Source: CAYQJV01 sp964417925
GTDB lineage: Bacteria > Hydrothermota > Tepidihabitantia > B3-TA06 > CAYQJV01
Assembly (NCBI GenBank): GCA_964417925.1
Contig: CAYQJV010000001.1
Coordinates: forward strand, 1 to 64,000
DNA: 64,000 bases
Direction: 5' to 3'
Below are positions 16,556 to 25,463 of the stretch, piece after piece (the first letter of the stretch is position 1; every line of letters begins with the position of its first letter). The translations under genes and the position numbers were made by a program. Below the pieces are notes generated by a model. The model saw nothing but the letters and a program-made list of their open reading frames with translations, made no database searches and had not been told where the DNA came from.

Positions 16556-17329
16556 ATGATTCCCAGAATAGCTGTATTAACTGGCCCTGGAACTAACTGT
16601 GATGAAGAGACTTTTTTTTCGTTGAAATATTTGGGAGCGGATGTACAACAGTATATGCTTTCTCATGTGAAGCAGAATCCCAAGATTATAAGAGATTTTC
16701 AAGCTATTATAATTCCAGGGGGATTTACTTATGGAGATTATATAGGAGCAGGAAGAATTTTTGCAAAAGAACTGGAGATGTTTTTAAAAGAGGAAATAGA
16801 AAGATTTTTAAAAAAAGGTGGTTTTATATTTGGAATATGTAATGGATTTCAAATACTTACTTGTTCAAAACTTCTTCCTGGAATAAGTGGTTGGTTTTCC
16901 GCACCTACAGTTTCTTTAATTTCAAATGACTCTTTAAAATACGAAGATAGATGGGTTTATCTTTCTGTAGAGAGTTCTTCATTTTGGTTTAAAAATCTTC
17001 CCAAGATAATAAAACTTCCTGTAGCTCATGCAGAGGGTAAATTCTTTGCAGAAAAAGAAACAATTGAAATACTTGAGAAAAACAAACAAATTGCTTTAAG
17101 ATATGTTAATCCTGAAGGGAACGAGGCTTTTTATCCCTATAATCCAAATGGAAGTATACATGGTATAGCAGGAATTACAGATAGAACAGGTCAGATACTT
17201 GGTATGATGCCCCACCCAGAAAGGTTCTTTTCCCCTGAACATTCTTTAACTGGAAATTCTGCCTACCCTTATGGAAGGTTAATTTTTAAAAACCTTGTGG
17301 AGGAGATAAAAGGCAGGTTTTCTGTCTAA
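16556..17329 (+). CDS. purQ: phosphoribosylformylglycinamidine synthase, glutaminase subunit
   Basis: Class I glutamine amidotransferase that supplies ammonia to PurL. The catalytic triad is visible: C95 in FGICNGFQ, H220 and E222 in PHPER. The N-terminus PRIAVLTGPGTNCDEET and IIPGGFTYGDYIGAG are PurQ-specific. At 257 residues it is slightly longer than usual. It is on the strand opposite purL, and its last 51 coding bases overlap the end of the convergent nitrilase gene, although both C-termini look natural. Confidence 0.96.
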   Translation: MIPRIAVLTGPGTNCDEETFFSLKYLGADVQQYMLSHVKQNPKIIRDFQAIIIPGGFTYGDYIGAGRIFAKELEMFLKEEIERFLKKGGFIFGICNGFQILTCSKLLPGISGWFSAPTVSLISNDSLKYEDRWVYLSVESSSFWFKNLPKIIKLPVAHAEGKFFAEKETIEILEKNKQIALRYVNPEGNEAFYPYNPNGSIHGIAGITDRTGQILGMMPHPERFFSPEHSLTGNSAYPYGRLIFKNLVEEIKGRFSV

Positions 17330-18124
17330 GAAAATATGGTTGTATCGATTGAGTCTTTTATTCCGTGCCAGAGATAGATCAATATCTATTTCCCACAGAC
17401 CTTCTGAGTCTTCTGAAACTCTTAAAATTACTTTACCTTCAGGAGACGTTATTTGACTTTTCCCTGTGAATGTTAATTTCTCTTTGCCAAGTTTTTCAAT
17501 GCCTATTCTGTTCGCTGTGATTATATAAACTTTATTTTCAAGACATCTTGTTTTTACCACTTCTTGACAATAAGGAAGGACAAGGTTCGCAGGATGGGCA
17601 ATTAATTCTGCATTTTTTAAGGCAAGAGTTCTTGCGGATTCGGGAAAGAAATAGTCAAAACAAATCATTATCCCTATTTTAATATGGATTTTATTCAAAG
17701 TTACTTCAAAAACTTCAAAACCCATATTTCCTGGATCAAATATTTTTTTCTCTTTATAAAAAAGATGTATCTTTCTGTATTTTCCAACGAACCCAGCTGG
17801 GGATACAAGAATTGCTGTATTGTAAAGCTTATCTTTTTCTTTTTCTGCAACTCCTGCTATGATGTATAGGTCTTTTTCTCTTGCAAGTTTTTCAAAAAAC
17901 TCGGTGTCTCTTCCTGGAATAGGAGAGGCTATTTTTATAAGTTCCTTTTTATTTTTAAAAAGATAACCGGTTGTACACAGTTCAGGAAGCACCACAATTT
18001 TTCCTTTTGCATTTTTAATTAGTTCTTCTATTTTTTTGTAATTCTTTTCCACGTTTTTTCTTTCTGGGAAAAACTGCAATACTCCTACTTTTATTTTATC
18101 CTTTTGGTTAACCCTTCTTTCCAT
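17279..18124 (-). CDS. nitrilase-superfamily carbon-nitrogen hydrolase
   Basis: A 281-residue amidase-type enzyme with the Glu-Lys-Cys triad: E48 in VVLPELCTTGY, K118 in KYRKIHLF and C155 in IMICFDYFFPE. Substrate is not predictable from the triad; omega-amidase or N-carbamoyl amidase-like roles are possible. It starts inside the end of purL (34-base overlap), with AGGAGG about 10 nt ahead of the ATG, so it is co-expressed with purL. The convergent overlap with purQ (51 bp) is unusually long. Confidence 0.92.
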   Translation of the reverse strand: MERRVNQKDKIKVGVLQFFPERKNVEKNYKKIEELIKNAKGKIVVLPELCTTGYLFKNKKELIKIASPIPGRDTEFFEKLAREKDLYIIAGVAEKEKDKLYNTAILVSPAGFVGKYRKIHLFYKEKKIFDPGNMGFEVFEVTLNKIHIKIGIMICFDYFFPESARTLALKNAELIAHPANLVLPYCQEVVKTRCLENKVYIITANRIGIEKLGKEKLTFTGKSQITSPEGKVILRVSEDSEGLWEIDIDLSLARNKRLNRYNHIFLDRKPAFYLLHKVFKN

Positions 18125-20895
18125 GCCTTCTCTACCTCCTTAAGTAGAATTTTAAAAGAAAATTCACCATTTTTGAAATAAATTTTAGGGTCTTCTTTCA
18201 CCCATCCAATAAGAGAAAAATCACTTCCTTTCATTTCTTCTTCAAACTCTTCTTTTTTATCCTTTGGAACCTCTGCAATTATTCTTCCCGCTGATTCTGA
18301 AAATATCAATAAGTCTCTTCTTACATTTTCTCTGAGTAAAATTTTCGTTGTATCAATTTCTATTCCCTTTTTACCTCCAAGACACATTTCAGATATTGCG
18401 ACACCAATTCCACCTTCTGAAACATCATGTAAAGAAAGCACAAGTTTCTTCCTTATTGCTCTTTCAATTTTTTTGTAGTTGTTTAAAAACTCCAAAGGGT
18501 AAACTTTGGGTACATTTTTCCCATACTTTTTATCATACATTGCTATCATACTTCCTCCAGTTTCTTCAGCTGTTTTTCCTATGATGTATACGGGGTTCCC
18601 TTCTCCTTTAAAATCAGAGGTTATAATTTCCGAAACGTCCGGAACAATTGTAATACCTGAGATTAGAATGGTTGTGGGGATATTTATTTTTTTATCTTTT
18701 ATAACAAAAAAGTTGTTTAAACTATCCTTTCCTGATATAAAAGGGGTCTTATAGATAAGAGCGATGTCTTTTAAGCCCTCTGCAGTTCTTAATACTTCAC
18801 CGAGAATGTAAGGATCATCTGCATCTCCTGCACAGAAGTTATCAAGCAATGCAATTCTGTCAAGCATTCCTCCCACGCATAGGAGATTTCTTACAACCTC
18901 ATCTACGGCTATTTGGGCCATCCTATAAGGGTCTTTTAATCCATACAATGGATTTATTCCCTTTGCAACTGCTATTCCTCTGTTTGAATAATGAAAAGGC
19001 TTCAATACTACTGCATCCTGGGGTGCATCTTTTTCTGAAAGAGGTTTAAGCACGGTTCTTGCTCCAACTTCATGATCGTACTGTCTTATCACCCATTCTT
19101 TGCTTGCAATACTTGGATGAGAAAGTATCCACAAAAGGGCTTTTTTCTGATTTTTTATCAATGTGATATCTTCCTCTTTTTCTCTCGGCTTTAATTTTGC
19201 TTTTTTTACAGGATAGGGAATTCCTTCATGTAGAAATTCCATGTCAATTTCACAAACCCGATGGTTTTTATAAAAAAGAATAAGCTTTTTTGTGTCCGTT
19301 ACTTTACCTATCTTTGTACACTCAATGTTGAATTCTCTTGCAAGTTTTTCAATCTCTTTTTCTCTTGTTGTAAAGATAACCATTCTTTCTTGAGACTCCG
19401 AAATCCATATCTCGGTATAAGAAAGTCCTGTGTATTTTAAAGGAACTCTATCAAGATATACTTCCGCTCCATTTTCTCTGGTCATCTCTCCAATTGCAGA
19501 GGACAACCCTCCTCCTCCACAGTCTGTAATTGCTTCAATTAGATTTTTTTCGGCTGCTTTAAGAATAAAGTCTCTTAGGATTTTTTCCTCTATTGGATTT
19601 CCTATCTGAACTGCACTTCCATACTTTGCCTTTGTTTTATCTTTTAAAGGAGCAGAAGAAAATGTTGCCCCATGAATTCCATCTCTTCCGGTTCTTGCTC
19701 CCACAAGATATATACTTTGTCCTTTTTTAATGCTTTTCTTTATATTTCTTTTTTCAATTATTCCAACAGTTCCCACATATACGAGAGGATTGTATAAAAA
19801 TCTATTATCAAATATAATTGCTCCTGACGCAGTGGGGATTCCCATTCTGTTTCCATAATCCCTTACCCCTCTTACAACTCCTTTGAGTATCCTTAGAGGA
19901 TGGAGTACTCCTTCCGGAAGATTTTGTTTTGGGAAATCGGGCATTGCAAAGCAAAAAACATCGGTGTTGAGAATTGGTTTTGCTCCAACTCCTGTACCCA
20001 GACAGTCCCTTATTACTCCTCCAACCCCAGTTGCTGCTCCTCCATAGGGTTCTATTGCAGAAGGATGATTATGGGTTTCCACCTTAAATGTGATTCCATG
20101 GTATTCATCGAATTCCACAACTCCTGAATTATCTTTAAACACAGATAAGCACCAAGGTAAAGATAGTTTTTCAGTAACATACTTTATTAAGTCCTCAAAG
20201 ATCCTTATTTTTTTCCCATCAAAAATGACCGTTCCTTTGAAGGTTTTATGCTTGCAGTGTTCTGACCAGGTTTGAGCAATGGTTTCAATTTCAATGTCCG
20301 TTGGAGCTCTCTTCAGTTTTTCAAAGTATTTTTTTATTGCAGTAAGTTCAGCAAGAGATAGATGCCATCCCTTTTCTTCGGATAGTTTCAAAAGATCATC
20401 AGAAGAAAGATTGAGTATGTCAAGAGTTAGCAGTTTAAATCTGTAAATAGGATGAGAAGGGAATACTTCTTCATTTTCAGATGCGATATGCTGTATAAGA
20501 GAATTGTAGAGAAATTCCTTTGCTATTTTTTTAATATTCTCTTTTGATAATGAGGTAAAGAATATATATCTCTTTCCTATATGGACATCTTCAACCTTTA
20601 TCCCTATTTCTCTTAAACTTTTCTTTACCCACTCTGCCTCAGGGTCCGTTACTCCTGGATTATATCTTATTTCTATCCAAGGATTTTTAGGAGAGTCATT
20701 ATATACTTGTTCTGTTAGTGGATCTATCAGGAAGTTTTCAATTTTTCCTTTATCTTTTGAAAGTTCTCCCTTGAGATAGTATATTTTATTTATTTTAATT
20801 TTTTTAACATGGAATCCTTCGTTTCGGAGGTCCAAAAGAAGATTTTTCTCTTCAGCAGATTCTATCTTTTTTGAAACTTCTATTTTTAAAACCAC
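18091..20895 (-). CDS. purL: phosphoribosylformylglycinamidine synthase, PurS-PurL fusion
   Basis: At 934 residues it is intermediate between small PurL (~730) and large PurL (~1300). The N-terminal ~165 residues look like tandem PurS-type domains (EVSKKIESAEEKNLLLDLRN; EIRYNPGVTDPEAEWVKKSL), followed by the synthetase core: TWSEHCKHKTF, KVETHNHPSAIEPYGGAATG, DCGGGGLSSAIGEM and LHDVSEGGIGVAISEMCLGG. It converts FGAR to FGAM using ammonia from PurQ. The GTG start lies 5 nt behind a TATGAT box. The nitrilase gene overlaps its 3' end. Confidence 0.95.
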   Translation of the reverse strand: MVLKIEVSKKIESAEEKNLLLDLRNEGFHVKKIKINKIYYLKGELSKDKGKIENFLIDPLTEQVYNDSPKNPWIEIRYNPGVTDPEAEWVKKSLREIGIKVEDVHIGKRYIFFTSLSKENIKKIAKEFLYNSLIQHIASENEEVFPSHPIYRFKLLTLDILNLSSDDLLKLSEEKGWHLSLAELTAIKKYFEKLKRAPTDIEIETIAQTWSEHCKHKTFKGTVIFDGKKIRIFEDLIKYVTEKLSLPWCLSVFKDNSGVVEFDEYHGITFKVETHNHPSAIEPYGGAATGVGGVIRDCLGTGVGAKPILNTDVFCFAMPDFPKQNLPEGVLHPLRILKGVVRGVRDYGNRMGIPTASGAIIFDNRFLYNPLVYVGTVGIIEKRNIKKSIKKGQSIYLVGARTGRDGIHGATFSSAPLKDKTKAKYGSAVQIGNPIEEKILRDFILKAAEKNLIEAITDCGGGGLSSAIGEMTRENGAEVYLDRVPLKYTGLSYTEIWISESQERMVIFTTREKEIEKLAREFNIECTKIGKVTDTKKLILFYKNHRVCEIDMEFLHEGIPYPVKKAKLKPREKEEDITLIKNQKKALLWILSHPSIASKEWVIRQYDHEVGARTVLKPLSEKDAPQDAVVLKPFHYSNRGIAVAKGINPLYGLKDPYRMAQIAVDEVVRNLLCVGGMLDRIALLDNFCAGDADDPYILGEVLRTAEGLKDIALIYKTPFISGKDSLNNFFVIKDKKINIPTTILISGITIVPDVSEIITSDFKGEGNPVYIIGKTAEETGGSMIAMYDKKYGKNVPKVYPLEFLNNYKKIERAIRKKLVLSLHDVSEGGIGVAISEMCLGGKKGIEIDTTKILLRENVRRDLLIFSESAGRIIAEVPKDKKEEFEEEMKGSDFSLIGWVKEDPKIYFKNGEFSFKILLKEVEKAWKEGLTKRIK

Positions 20896-20900
20896 TATTT

Positions 20901-20928
20901 ATCATACATAAATTCAACTAAAAATCAA
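20901..20928 (-). promoter_or_regulatory. purL promoter, leaderless architecture
   Basis: TTGATT, 16 nt, TATGAT, 5 nt, GTG start of purL. Confidence 0.6.
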
Positions 20929-20934
20929 TAAAAA

Positions 20935-21009
20935 TCGGGGCGAGTGGATTTGAACCACCGACCCCCAGCACCCCAAGCTGGTGCGCTATCCAGGCTGCGC
21001 TACGCCCCG
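20935..21009 (-). tRNA. tRNA-Pro (anticodon GGG)
   Basis: A complete cloverleaf on the minus strand. The acceptor stem is CGGGGCG/CGCCCCG with discriminator A. The anticodon stem is CCAGC/GCTGG with loop TTGGGGT, and the T arm is GGTGG-TTCAAAT-CCACT. The 3' CCA is not encoded. The loop positions give anticodon GGG. Its own promoter lies upstream, and purL follows in the same orientation with a separate promoter. Confidence 0.97.
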
Positions 21010-21019
21010 ATTTTATAAA

Positions 21020-21047
21020 AATTTAAACAGATTTTTAAAAAAGTCAA
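21020..21047 (-). promoter_or_regulatory. promoter of tRNA-Pro
   Basis: TTGACT, 16 nt, TAAATT, about 10 nt before the tRNA 5' end. Confidence 0.6.
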
Positions 21048-21082
21048 GAAAAATTTACAGAGATATAATTTTTAATTTGCCC

Positions 21083-21292
21083 CTGAAGAATTTCAAAAAG
21101 ATATTGGATTGGTATCTTGAAAAAAGGTAAATTTATGGGTAAAGGCAAGGGCTTTGGAGTCCTTTATCTCGGGCGCCAAAAACAAAGAGGAGTAGATAAA
21201 GTGCGAGGGATTTTATGGAGAAGTTTTAGTACAATACTTTTGAACGGATGGGTAAAGAATAACCCCTCGCGGCCAAATGTTATGGAATTCTA
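21083..21292 (+). repeat. dispersed repeat A, copy 2
   Basis: About 210 bp closely matching 5593-5801. No TIR relic is attached to this copy. The frame VDKVRGILWRSFSTILLNG is open for about 65 residues but has no recognisable family and no ribosome site. It ends 8 bp before the -35 box of the V-ATPase promoter. Confidence 0.75.
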
Positions 21293-21299
21293 CATTTTC

Positions 21300-21328
21300 T
21301 TGACACTAATGTTGTTTTAAAGTATAAT
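21300..21328 (+). promoter_or_regulatory. promoter of the V-ATPase G/H-I genes
   Basis: TTGACA, 17 nt, TATAAT, then 8 nt to ATG; no ribosome site is present, so leaderless. Confidence 0.7.
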
Positions 21329-21336
21329 TAATACCT

Positions 21337-21666
21337 ATGCCAGAAGACATCATTAAAAAAATAAGAGAAGCAGAAGAAGAGGCAGAAAGAAAAATTAAAA
21401 ATACAGAAAAAGCTGGAGAAAAAATACTTATAGAACTTGAGGAATGGTTTGAACAGGAGCTGGAAAAACTCAAAGAAGAAGAAATAGAAAAATTAAAAGA
21501 AGCAGAAAATAGAGCAAAAGAAAAAGGAAAAGAAATAGAAAGGGAAATTAGATTGAAAACAGAAAGGGAAATTAAAACAATTCAAGAAAAAGTAAAAGGT
21601 AAGGAAGAAAAGGTAAAGGAACTCGTCATTAAAAAAATAGAATCTCTGTGGGGATTGCAAGAGTAA
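21337..21666 (+). CDS. V/A-type ATPase peripheral-stalk subunit (G/H-like)
   Basis: A 109-residue, almost entirely charged helix (IREAEEEAERKIKNTEKAGE ... KEKGKEIEREIRLKTEREIK) with no globular part. This matches the right-handed coiled-coil stalk subunit H/G of A- and V-type ATPases. It directly precedes and overlaps (19 bp) the subunit I gene, the normal order in bacterial V-ATPase operons. The other subunits (K, E, C, F, A, B, D) are not in the window. Confidence 0.8.
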   Translation: MPEDIIKKIREAEEEAERKIKNTEKAGEKILIELEEWFEQELEKLKEEEIEKLKEAENRAKEKGKEIEREIRLKTEREIKTIQEKVKGKEEKVKELVIKKIESLWGLQE

Positions 21667-23855
21667 AAAAAGTAGCCCTTATTACCCATCAAGTAGAAAA
21701 AGATGAACTTTTAAAGAGTTTACAACAGGCAGGTATCCTACATATCTCTAAAATAAAGGAGACAAAAGAAGAAGATTCAACATTAAAAAATAAATTATTG
21801 AAGTTACAAAGAATCATAGAGTTTCTTAAACCTTACATTGAAAAAAAGAAAGGATTATCTGGTTTTTTAAAAGGCAAAAAAGAGATATCTCTCTCTGAAT
21901 TTCTTAATTTACCAAGGGAATTTAATTTTGAAGAAATAAGTGAAAAAATTAATTCTTTCACAGAAAGATTAAAACAACTGGATTCTGAGGAAAAAAATTT
22001 ACAACAAGAATATGAAATTCTCTTTCCGTGGAAATTTATAAATTATCCTCCAGCAGAACTCTATAAAATGAAAAAAAGTGTTCCTGTATTTTTGAAGGCT
22101 GAATTCCCTTCTAAAACCTTTATTTCTGAAGAAATACCTGTGGTAGTTGTAGAGGAAAAAGAAGATCAAGGAAAGTTTTATATACTGCTTTTAGTAGAAA
22201 AAGAATATTTTGATATATTTTTAAAAGATTTGAAAAATCTCCCCTGTGAAGTAATCGATCTTTCTAAGATTCTTATTCCTATCCCAGAGCGGGTAAAAGA
22301 AATTGAAGAACGATTAACGCGAATAAAAGAGCAAAGGAAAAACATAGAAACAAAAATAAAGCATTTAACTTCTTATTTTGAAAAACTTGAGATATTAATG
22401 GACTTTTATGAAAATGATTTACAATTAAAAAAAATAGAACGTTCCATCATTTCAACTAAAACCTCATATTACATAGAAGGATGGATAAAGGTAAAGGATG
22501 AGAAAAAACTTCAAGATATAATTTCACGTTTCCCTTATACCACTTATACAGAGATTGCTCCAAAAGAGGATGAAAAACCTCCAGTAGCTTTAGAAAACAA
22601 AAAGATATTTAAGCCTTTTGAACTCCTCCTTGAACTTTACGGTACTCCTCTCCCCAATGAATTGGATCCAACTCCCTTCCTTGCCCCCTTTTTCTCTATA
22701 TTCTTTGGAATATGCCTTACCGATGCAGGTTATGGAATTTTTCTTATATTTTTCATCTTACTTGCAATTTTAAAATTCAAGATAAAAAATAGATTTTTAA
22801 ACATCCTTTTTGCAGGAGGAATTTTTACAGTAATTGCGGGGGCCCTTACTGGTGGATGGTTTGGAGACCTGTTTGATAAAATAGGTCTTGGATTTCTTGT
22901 GGAATTTAAAAAAACCTTCATGTTGTTTGACCCTTTTAAAAATCCAATGCCGTTTCTATTGATTGCTCTTGGATTTGGTTATCTCCAGCTTTTATGGGGT
23001 ATCGGATTAGAAGTTTATGATTCTCTAAGACATAGAAATTATGGATGCGCATTTTTTGAAAATCTTCCCTGGATTGTATTTTTGGTTTCTATATTATCTA
23101 TTTTCTTCCTTAAAGAAAAAAGCATTGCTTGGTCATTAATACTGCTTAGTTTATCTGTAATAACAGCACTTTCTTATAGACCTGAAAAGACAAGTTTTAT
23201 TGAAGGATTTGTATTTTGGTTTTTCTTTTTCTCTTTATTTTTACTGCTCGGAGTAAGATTTAAACTTGTAAAAACAGTTCCTTATTTATACATTAAATAT
23301 ATTTTCTTTCTCAGCTGGATCTTCCTTTTTGTACACTCCTTAGCCAAAACAATAAAGAATAAGTTAAAATCAGGTTATATTTGGATGGTTATATGTACAG
23401 TTTTTGTGGCTCTTTATTGTTTAAGAATTTCCCCAAAATTCTCTTTCATTCTTGCAGTTGTCTCAGTTTTACTCTTTGGTGTCTCTACCAGTAAAGGATG
23501 GGGAGGAAGAATCGCCTGGGGACTTTACAATGTTTATGGAGCCACCGGATTTTTAGGTATAATACTTTCCTATATAAGGTTAATGGCACTGGGAATGGTA
23601 ACCGGAGGAATTGCCATGGCAATAAATACAATGGCCTGGATGGTAATAAATATCCCAGTGCTGGGAATAATTCTTGCCTTGATTATCTTAATGATAGGTC
23701 ATATTTATAACATAGGAATAAATACCTTAGGTGGTGTAGTACATTCTTTAAGATTGCAATATGTTGAATTTTTCCCACGATTTTTCACGGGTGGAGGAGA
23801 AAGATTCTCTCCTTTTTCTCTTAGAACAAAAACGGTAAAGATAAAAGAAGTGTAA
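21648..23855 (+). CDS. ntpI: V/A-type ATPase subunit I (a subunit)
   Basis: A 735-residue membrane subunit that forms the ion half-channel against the K ring. It has a cytoplasmic N-terminal half with coiled coil (about 1-310; MGIARVKKVALITHQVEKDE) and a C-terminal half with 7-9 membrane helices. Signature segments are FFSIFFGICLTDAGYGIF, GATGFLGIILSYIRLMALGM and the buried GHIYNIGINTLGGVVHSLRL followed by QYVEFFPRFF. The start is GTG. The family identity is firm. H+ or Na+ specificity depends on subunit K, which is elsewhere. Confidence 0.93.
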   Translation: MGIARVKKVALITHQVEKDELLKSLQQAGILHISKIKETKEEDSTLKNKLLKLQRIIEFLKPYIEKKKGLSGFLKGKKEISLSEFLNLPREFNFEEISEKINSFTERLKQLDSEEKNLQQEYEILFPWKFINYPPAELYKMKKSVPVFLKAEFPSKTFISEEIPVVVVEEKEDQGKFYILLLVEKEYFDIFLKDLKNLPCEVIDLSKILIPIPERVKEIEERLTRIKEQRKNIETKIKHLTSYFEKLEILMDFYENDLQLKKIERSIISTKTSYYIEGWIKVKDEKKLQDIISRFPYTTYTEIAPKEDEKPPVALENKKIFKPFELLLELYGTPLPNELDPTPFLAPFFSIFFGICLTDAGYGIFLIFFILLAILKFKIKNRFLNILFAGGIFTVIAGALTGGWFGDLFDKIGLGFLVEFKKTFMLFDPFKNPMPFLLIALGFGYLQLLWGIGLEVYDSLRHRNYGCAFFENLPWIVFLVSILSIFFLKEKSIAWSLILLSLSVITALSYRPEKTSFIEGFVFWFFFFSLFLLLGVRFKLVKTVPYLYIKYIFFLSWIFLFVHSLAKTIKNKLKSGYIWMVICTVFVALYCLRISPKFSFILAVVSVLLFGVSTSKGWGGRIAWGLYNVYGATGFLGIILSYIRLMALGMVTGGIAMAINTMAWMVINIPVLGIILALIILMIGHIYNIGINTLGGVVHSLRLQYVEFFPRFFTGGGERFSPFSLRTKTVKIKEV

Positions 23856-23856
23856 C

Positions 23857-25095
23857 TTGTTACTTGCTTATCTATCTAAGATTCCACTCTTATTATTGAT
23901 CTTTGTAACGCTATATCTTGTATATTTTGCTCTAAAGGTAAAAATAAAAAGAGCTGTCCCAGAAATATATCCCATGGTAAGTGTATTGGTATATGCCAAA
24001 AATGCAGGAAACACTATAAATCGAAAAATAAAAAACTTACTTGAACAAAACTATCCAAAAGAAAAATACGAAATAATTATTTATGATAACGGCTCTACAG
24101 ATGAAACAAAAACCATATGTATGAAGTATGCCCAAAAAGGTAAAATAAAGTATCTAAGGGTAGCAGAAAACGAGAAAAATAAAAAACAAAAAAACATATG
24201 GATAATAAAGAAAAAACCTTACGACCGTAAAGCTCCTTTACTGGATTTTGCTATTAAGAACTTCTCCAAAGGAGAGATACTTTTAATGAATGACCCTGAT
24301 GTGATATGCGAGAAAAATTGGATTCTTGATATGGTACAGCCATTCAAGGATGAAAAAGTTGGTGGAGTTGCGGGAACTGTTCATTGTGGTAATTACTACA
24401 AAAACTTGATGACAAGGCTAAGAGCTGTTGAAGATGAATGGAACTATGTAGTAACCAGAATGACAGAATCCTCCATTGTTGCTCTCTACGGGGCTAACTA
24501 TGGATTAAGACGAAAAGCATGGGAGGAAACAGGACATGGGAATAGTTTGATAGAAGATGTAGATATTACACTTCTTCTTCTGGATAAAGGATGGAAAATA
24601 GTAGGAATGTCAGCTTCGGGAGTAGAGGAAGAGGTAGAAAATTTAAAACAGTATTGGAGACAAAGAACAAGATGGTATAGGGCAAGATTCTGGGCTGTAT
24701 TGAAAGGAAAGAATAAATTTGGGAAGATAAAAGCTTTTATACCTTATACCATCCAACCTCTTGCTCTTTTTTCAATGTATTCGGTTTTCATCTCTGTCTT
24801 TAAATTTTGGAATCTACTGGACCTTATCCTTTCCTTGCTTCCTCTTTTACTACTCCATACTGCAATGATAATCGGTTTTATAAAAATAAAAACAGGAAAA
24901 ACATTTATCCCATACATTCCTCTTTATTTAACAGTGGATTCAATACTTTTTGCTTTCACCATTGCATATGTTCATACCTTAGGAAGATTTCAAAAAGAGT
25001 TATGGCCCTCCCTCGAAGAAAAGTATTACCATTCAGGGTCCCGCCTTAAAAAATGGTTTTTCTGGTATGAACAGAAAACAAGACGAAAAAACTAA
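23857..25095 (+). CDS. membrane glycosyltransferase, family 2
   Basis: A 412-residue processive-type GT2. It has an N-terminal membrane helix (LLLLIFVTLYLVYFAL), then a GT-A fold with IIYDNGSTDETKTIC, the metal-binding MNDPDVI, the acceptor-site IEDVDIT and the QRTRWYRARF motif. Three membrane helices follow at the C-terminus. It probably builds a surface polysaccharide or glycolipid; donor and acceptor are unknown. The TTG start is 1 base after the subunit I stop, so it is cotranscribed with the V-ATPase genes without an obvious functional link. Confidence 0.88.
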   Translation: MLLAYLSKIPLLLLIFVTLYLVYFALKVKIKRAVPEIYPMVSVLVYAKNAGNTINRKIKNLLEQNYPKEKYEIIIYDNGSTDETKTICMKYAQKGKIKYLRVAENEKNKKQKNIWIIKKKPYDRKAPLLDFAIKNFSKGEILLMNDPDVICEKNWILDMVQPFKDEKVGGVAGTVHCGNYYKNLMTRLRAVEDEWNYVVTRMTESSIVALYGANYGLRRKAWEETGHGNSLIEDVDITLLLLDKGWKIVGMSASGVEEEVENLKQYWRQRTRWYRARFWAVLKGKNKFGKIKAFIPYTIQPLALFSMYSVFISVFKFWNLLDLILSLLPLLLLHTAMIIGFIKIKTGKTFIPYIPLYLTVDSILFAFTIAYVHTLGRFQKELWPSLEEKYYHSGSRLKKWFFWYEQKTRRKN

Positions 25096-25460
25096 CTTAA
25101 ATTTTTTAAAAGAAGTTCCTTCGCCCTTTGAAAATGTTCGTATAGAGCTTTCTCTGGATTTTCTATATAATCTTTAAGGTCATTCATTCTTTCTATCTCT
25201 TCTTTTGTCTTCCCTTCTACCATTCTACATAAAATATCTGCAGCTACAAACATGTAAGGGTCACAATAAGCACACATAAACTTTATTTCTTTGATCCTTT
25301 TTTCTTCAATCCTTGCATAGAAAAAAACCTGATCCCGATGCGTTCCTTTTGGACATATCGTACCTTCAATACTCAAGTTGGCATTTTCCAATCTTCCCAT
25401 TTTTCCTTCTTCTTTATTAGAAAAGAGCTTTTTAAAATAATCTTGGGTAGTTTTTTCCAT
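25092..25460 (-). CDS. SufU/IscU-like Fe-S scaffold, divergent
   Basis: A 122-residue protein related to the NifU N-terminal scaffold. KFMCAYCDPYMFVAADILCR then MVEGKTKEEIERMND aligns with the central Cys helix of IscU. C36, C63, C66 and C78 are present. The usual late HCS Cys is absent, so metal binding must differ. It lies 3 bp behind the cysteine desulfurase gene, the expected partner. The last 4 bases overlap the convergent glycosyltransferase gene. Confidence 0.72.
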   Translation of the reverse strand: MEKTTQDYFKKLFSNKEEGKMGRLENANLSIEGTICPKGTHRDQVFFYARIEEKRIKEIKFMCAYCDPYMFVAADILCRMVEGKTKEEIERMNDLKDYIENPEKALYEHFQRAKELLLKNLS

Positions 25461-25463
25461 ACT

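Noticed and set aside
21117..21320. 67-codon frame within repeat A as a real gene
   Set aside because: No ribosome site, the matching copy at 5593 is broken by stops, and it overlaps the next promoter.
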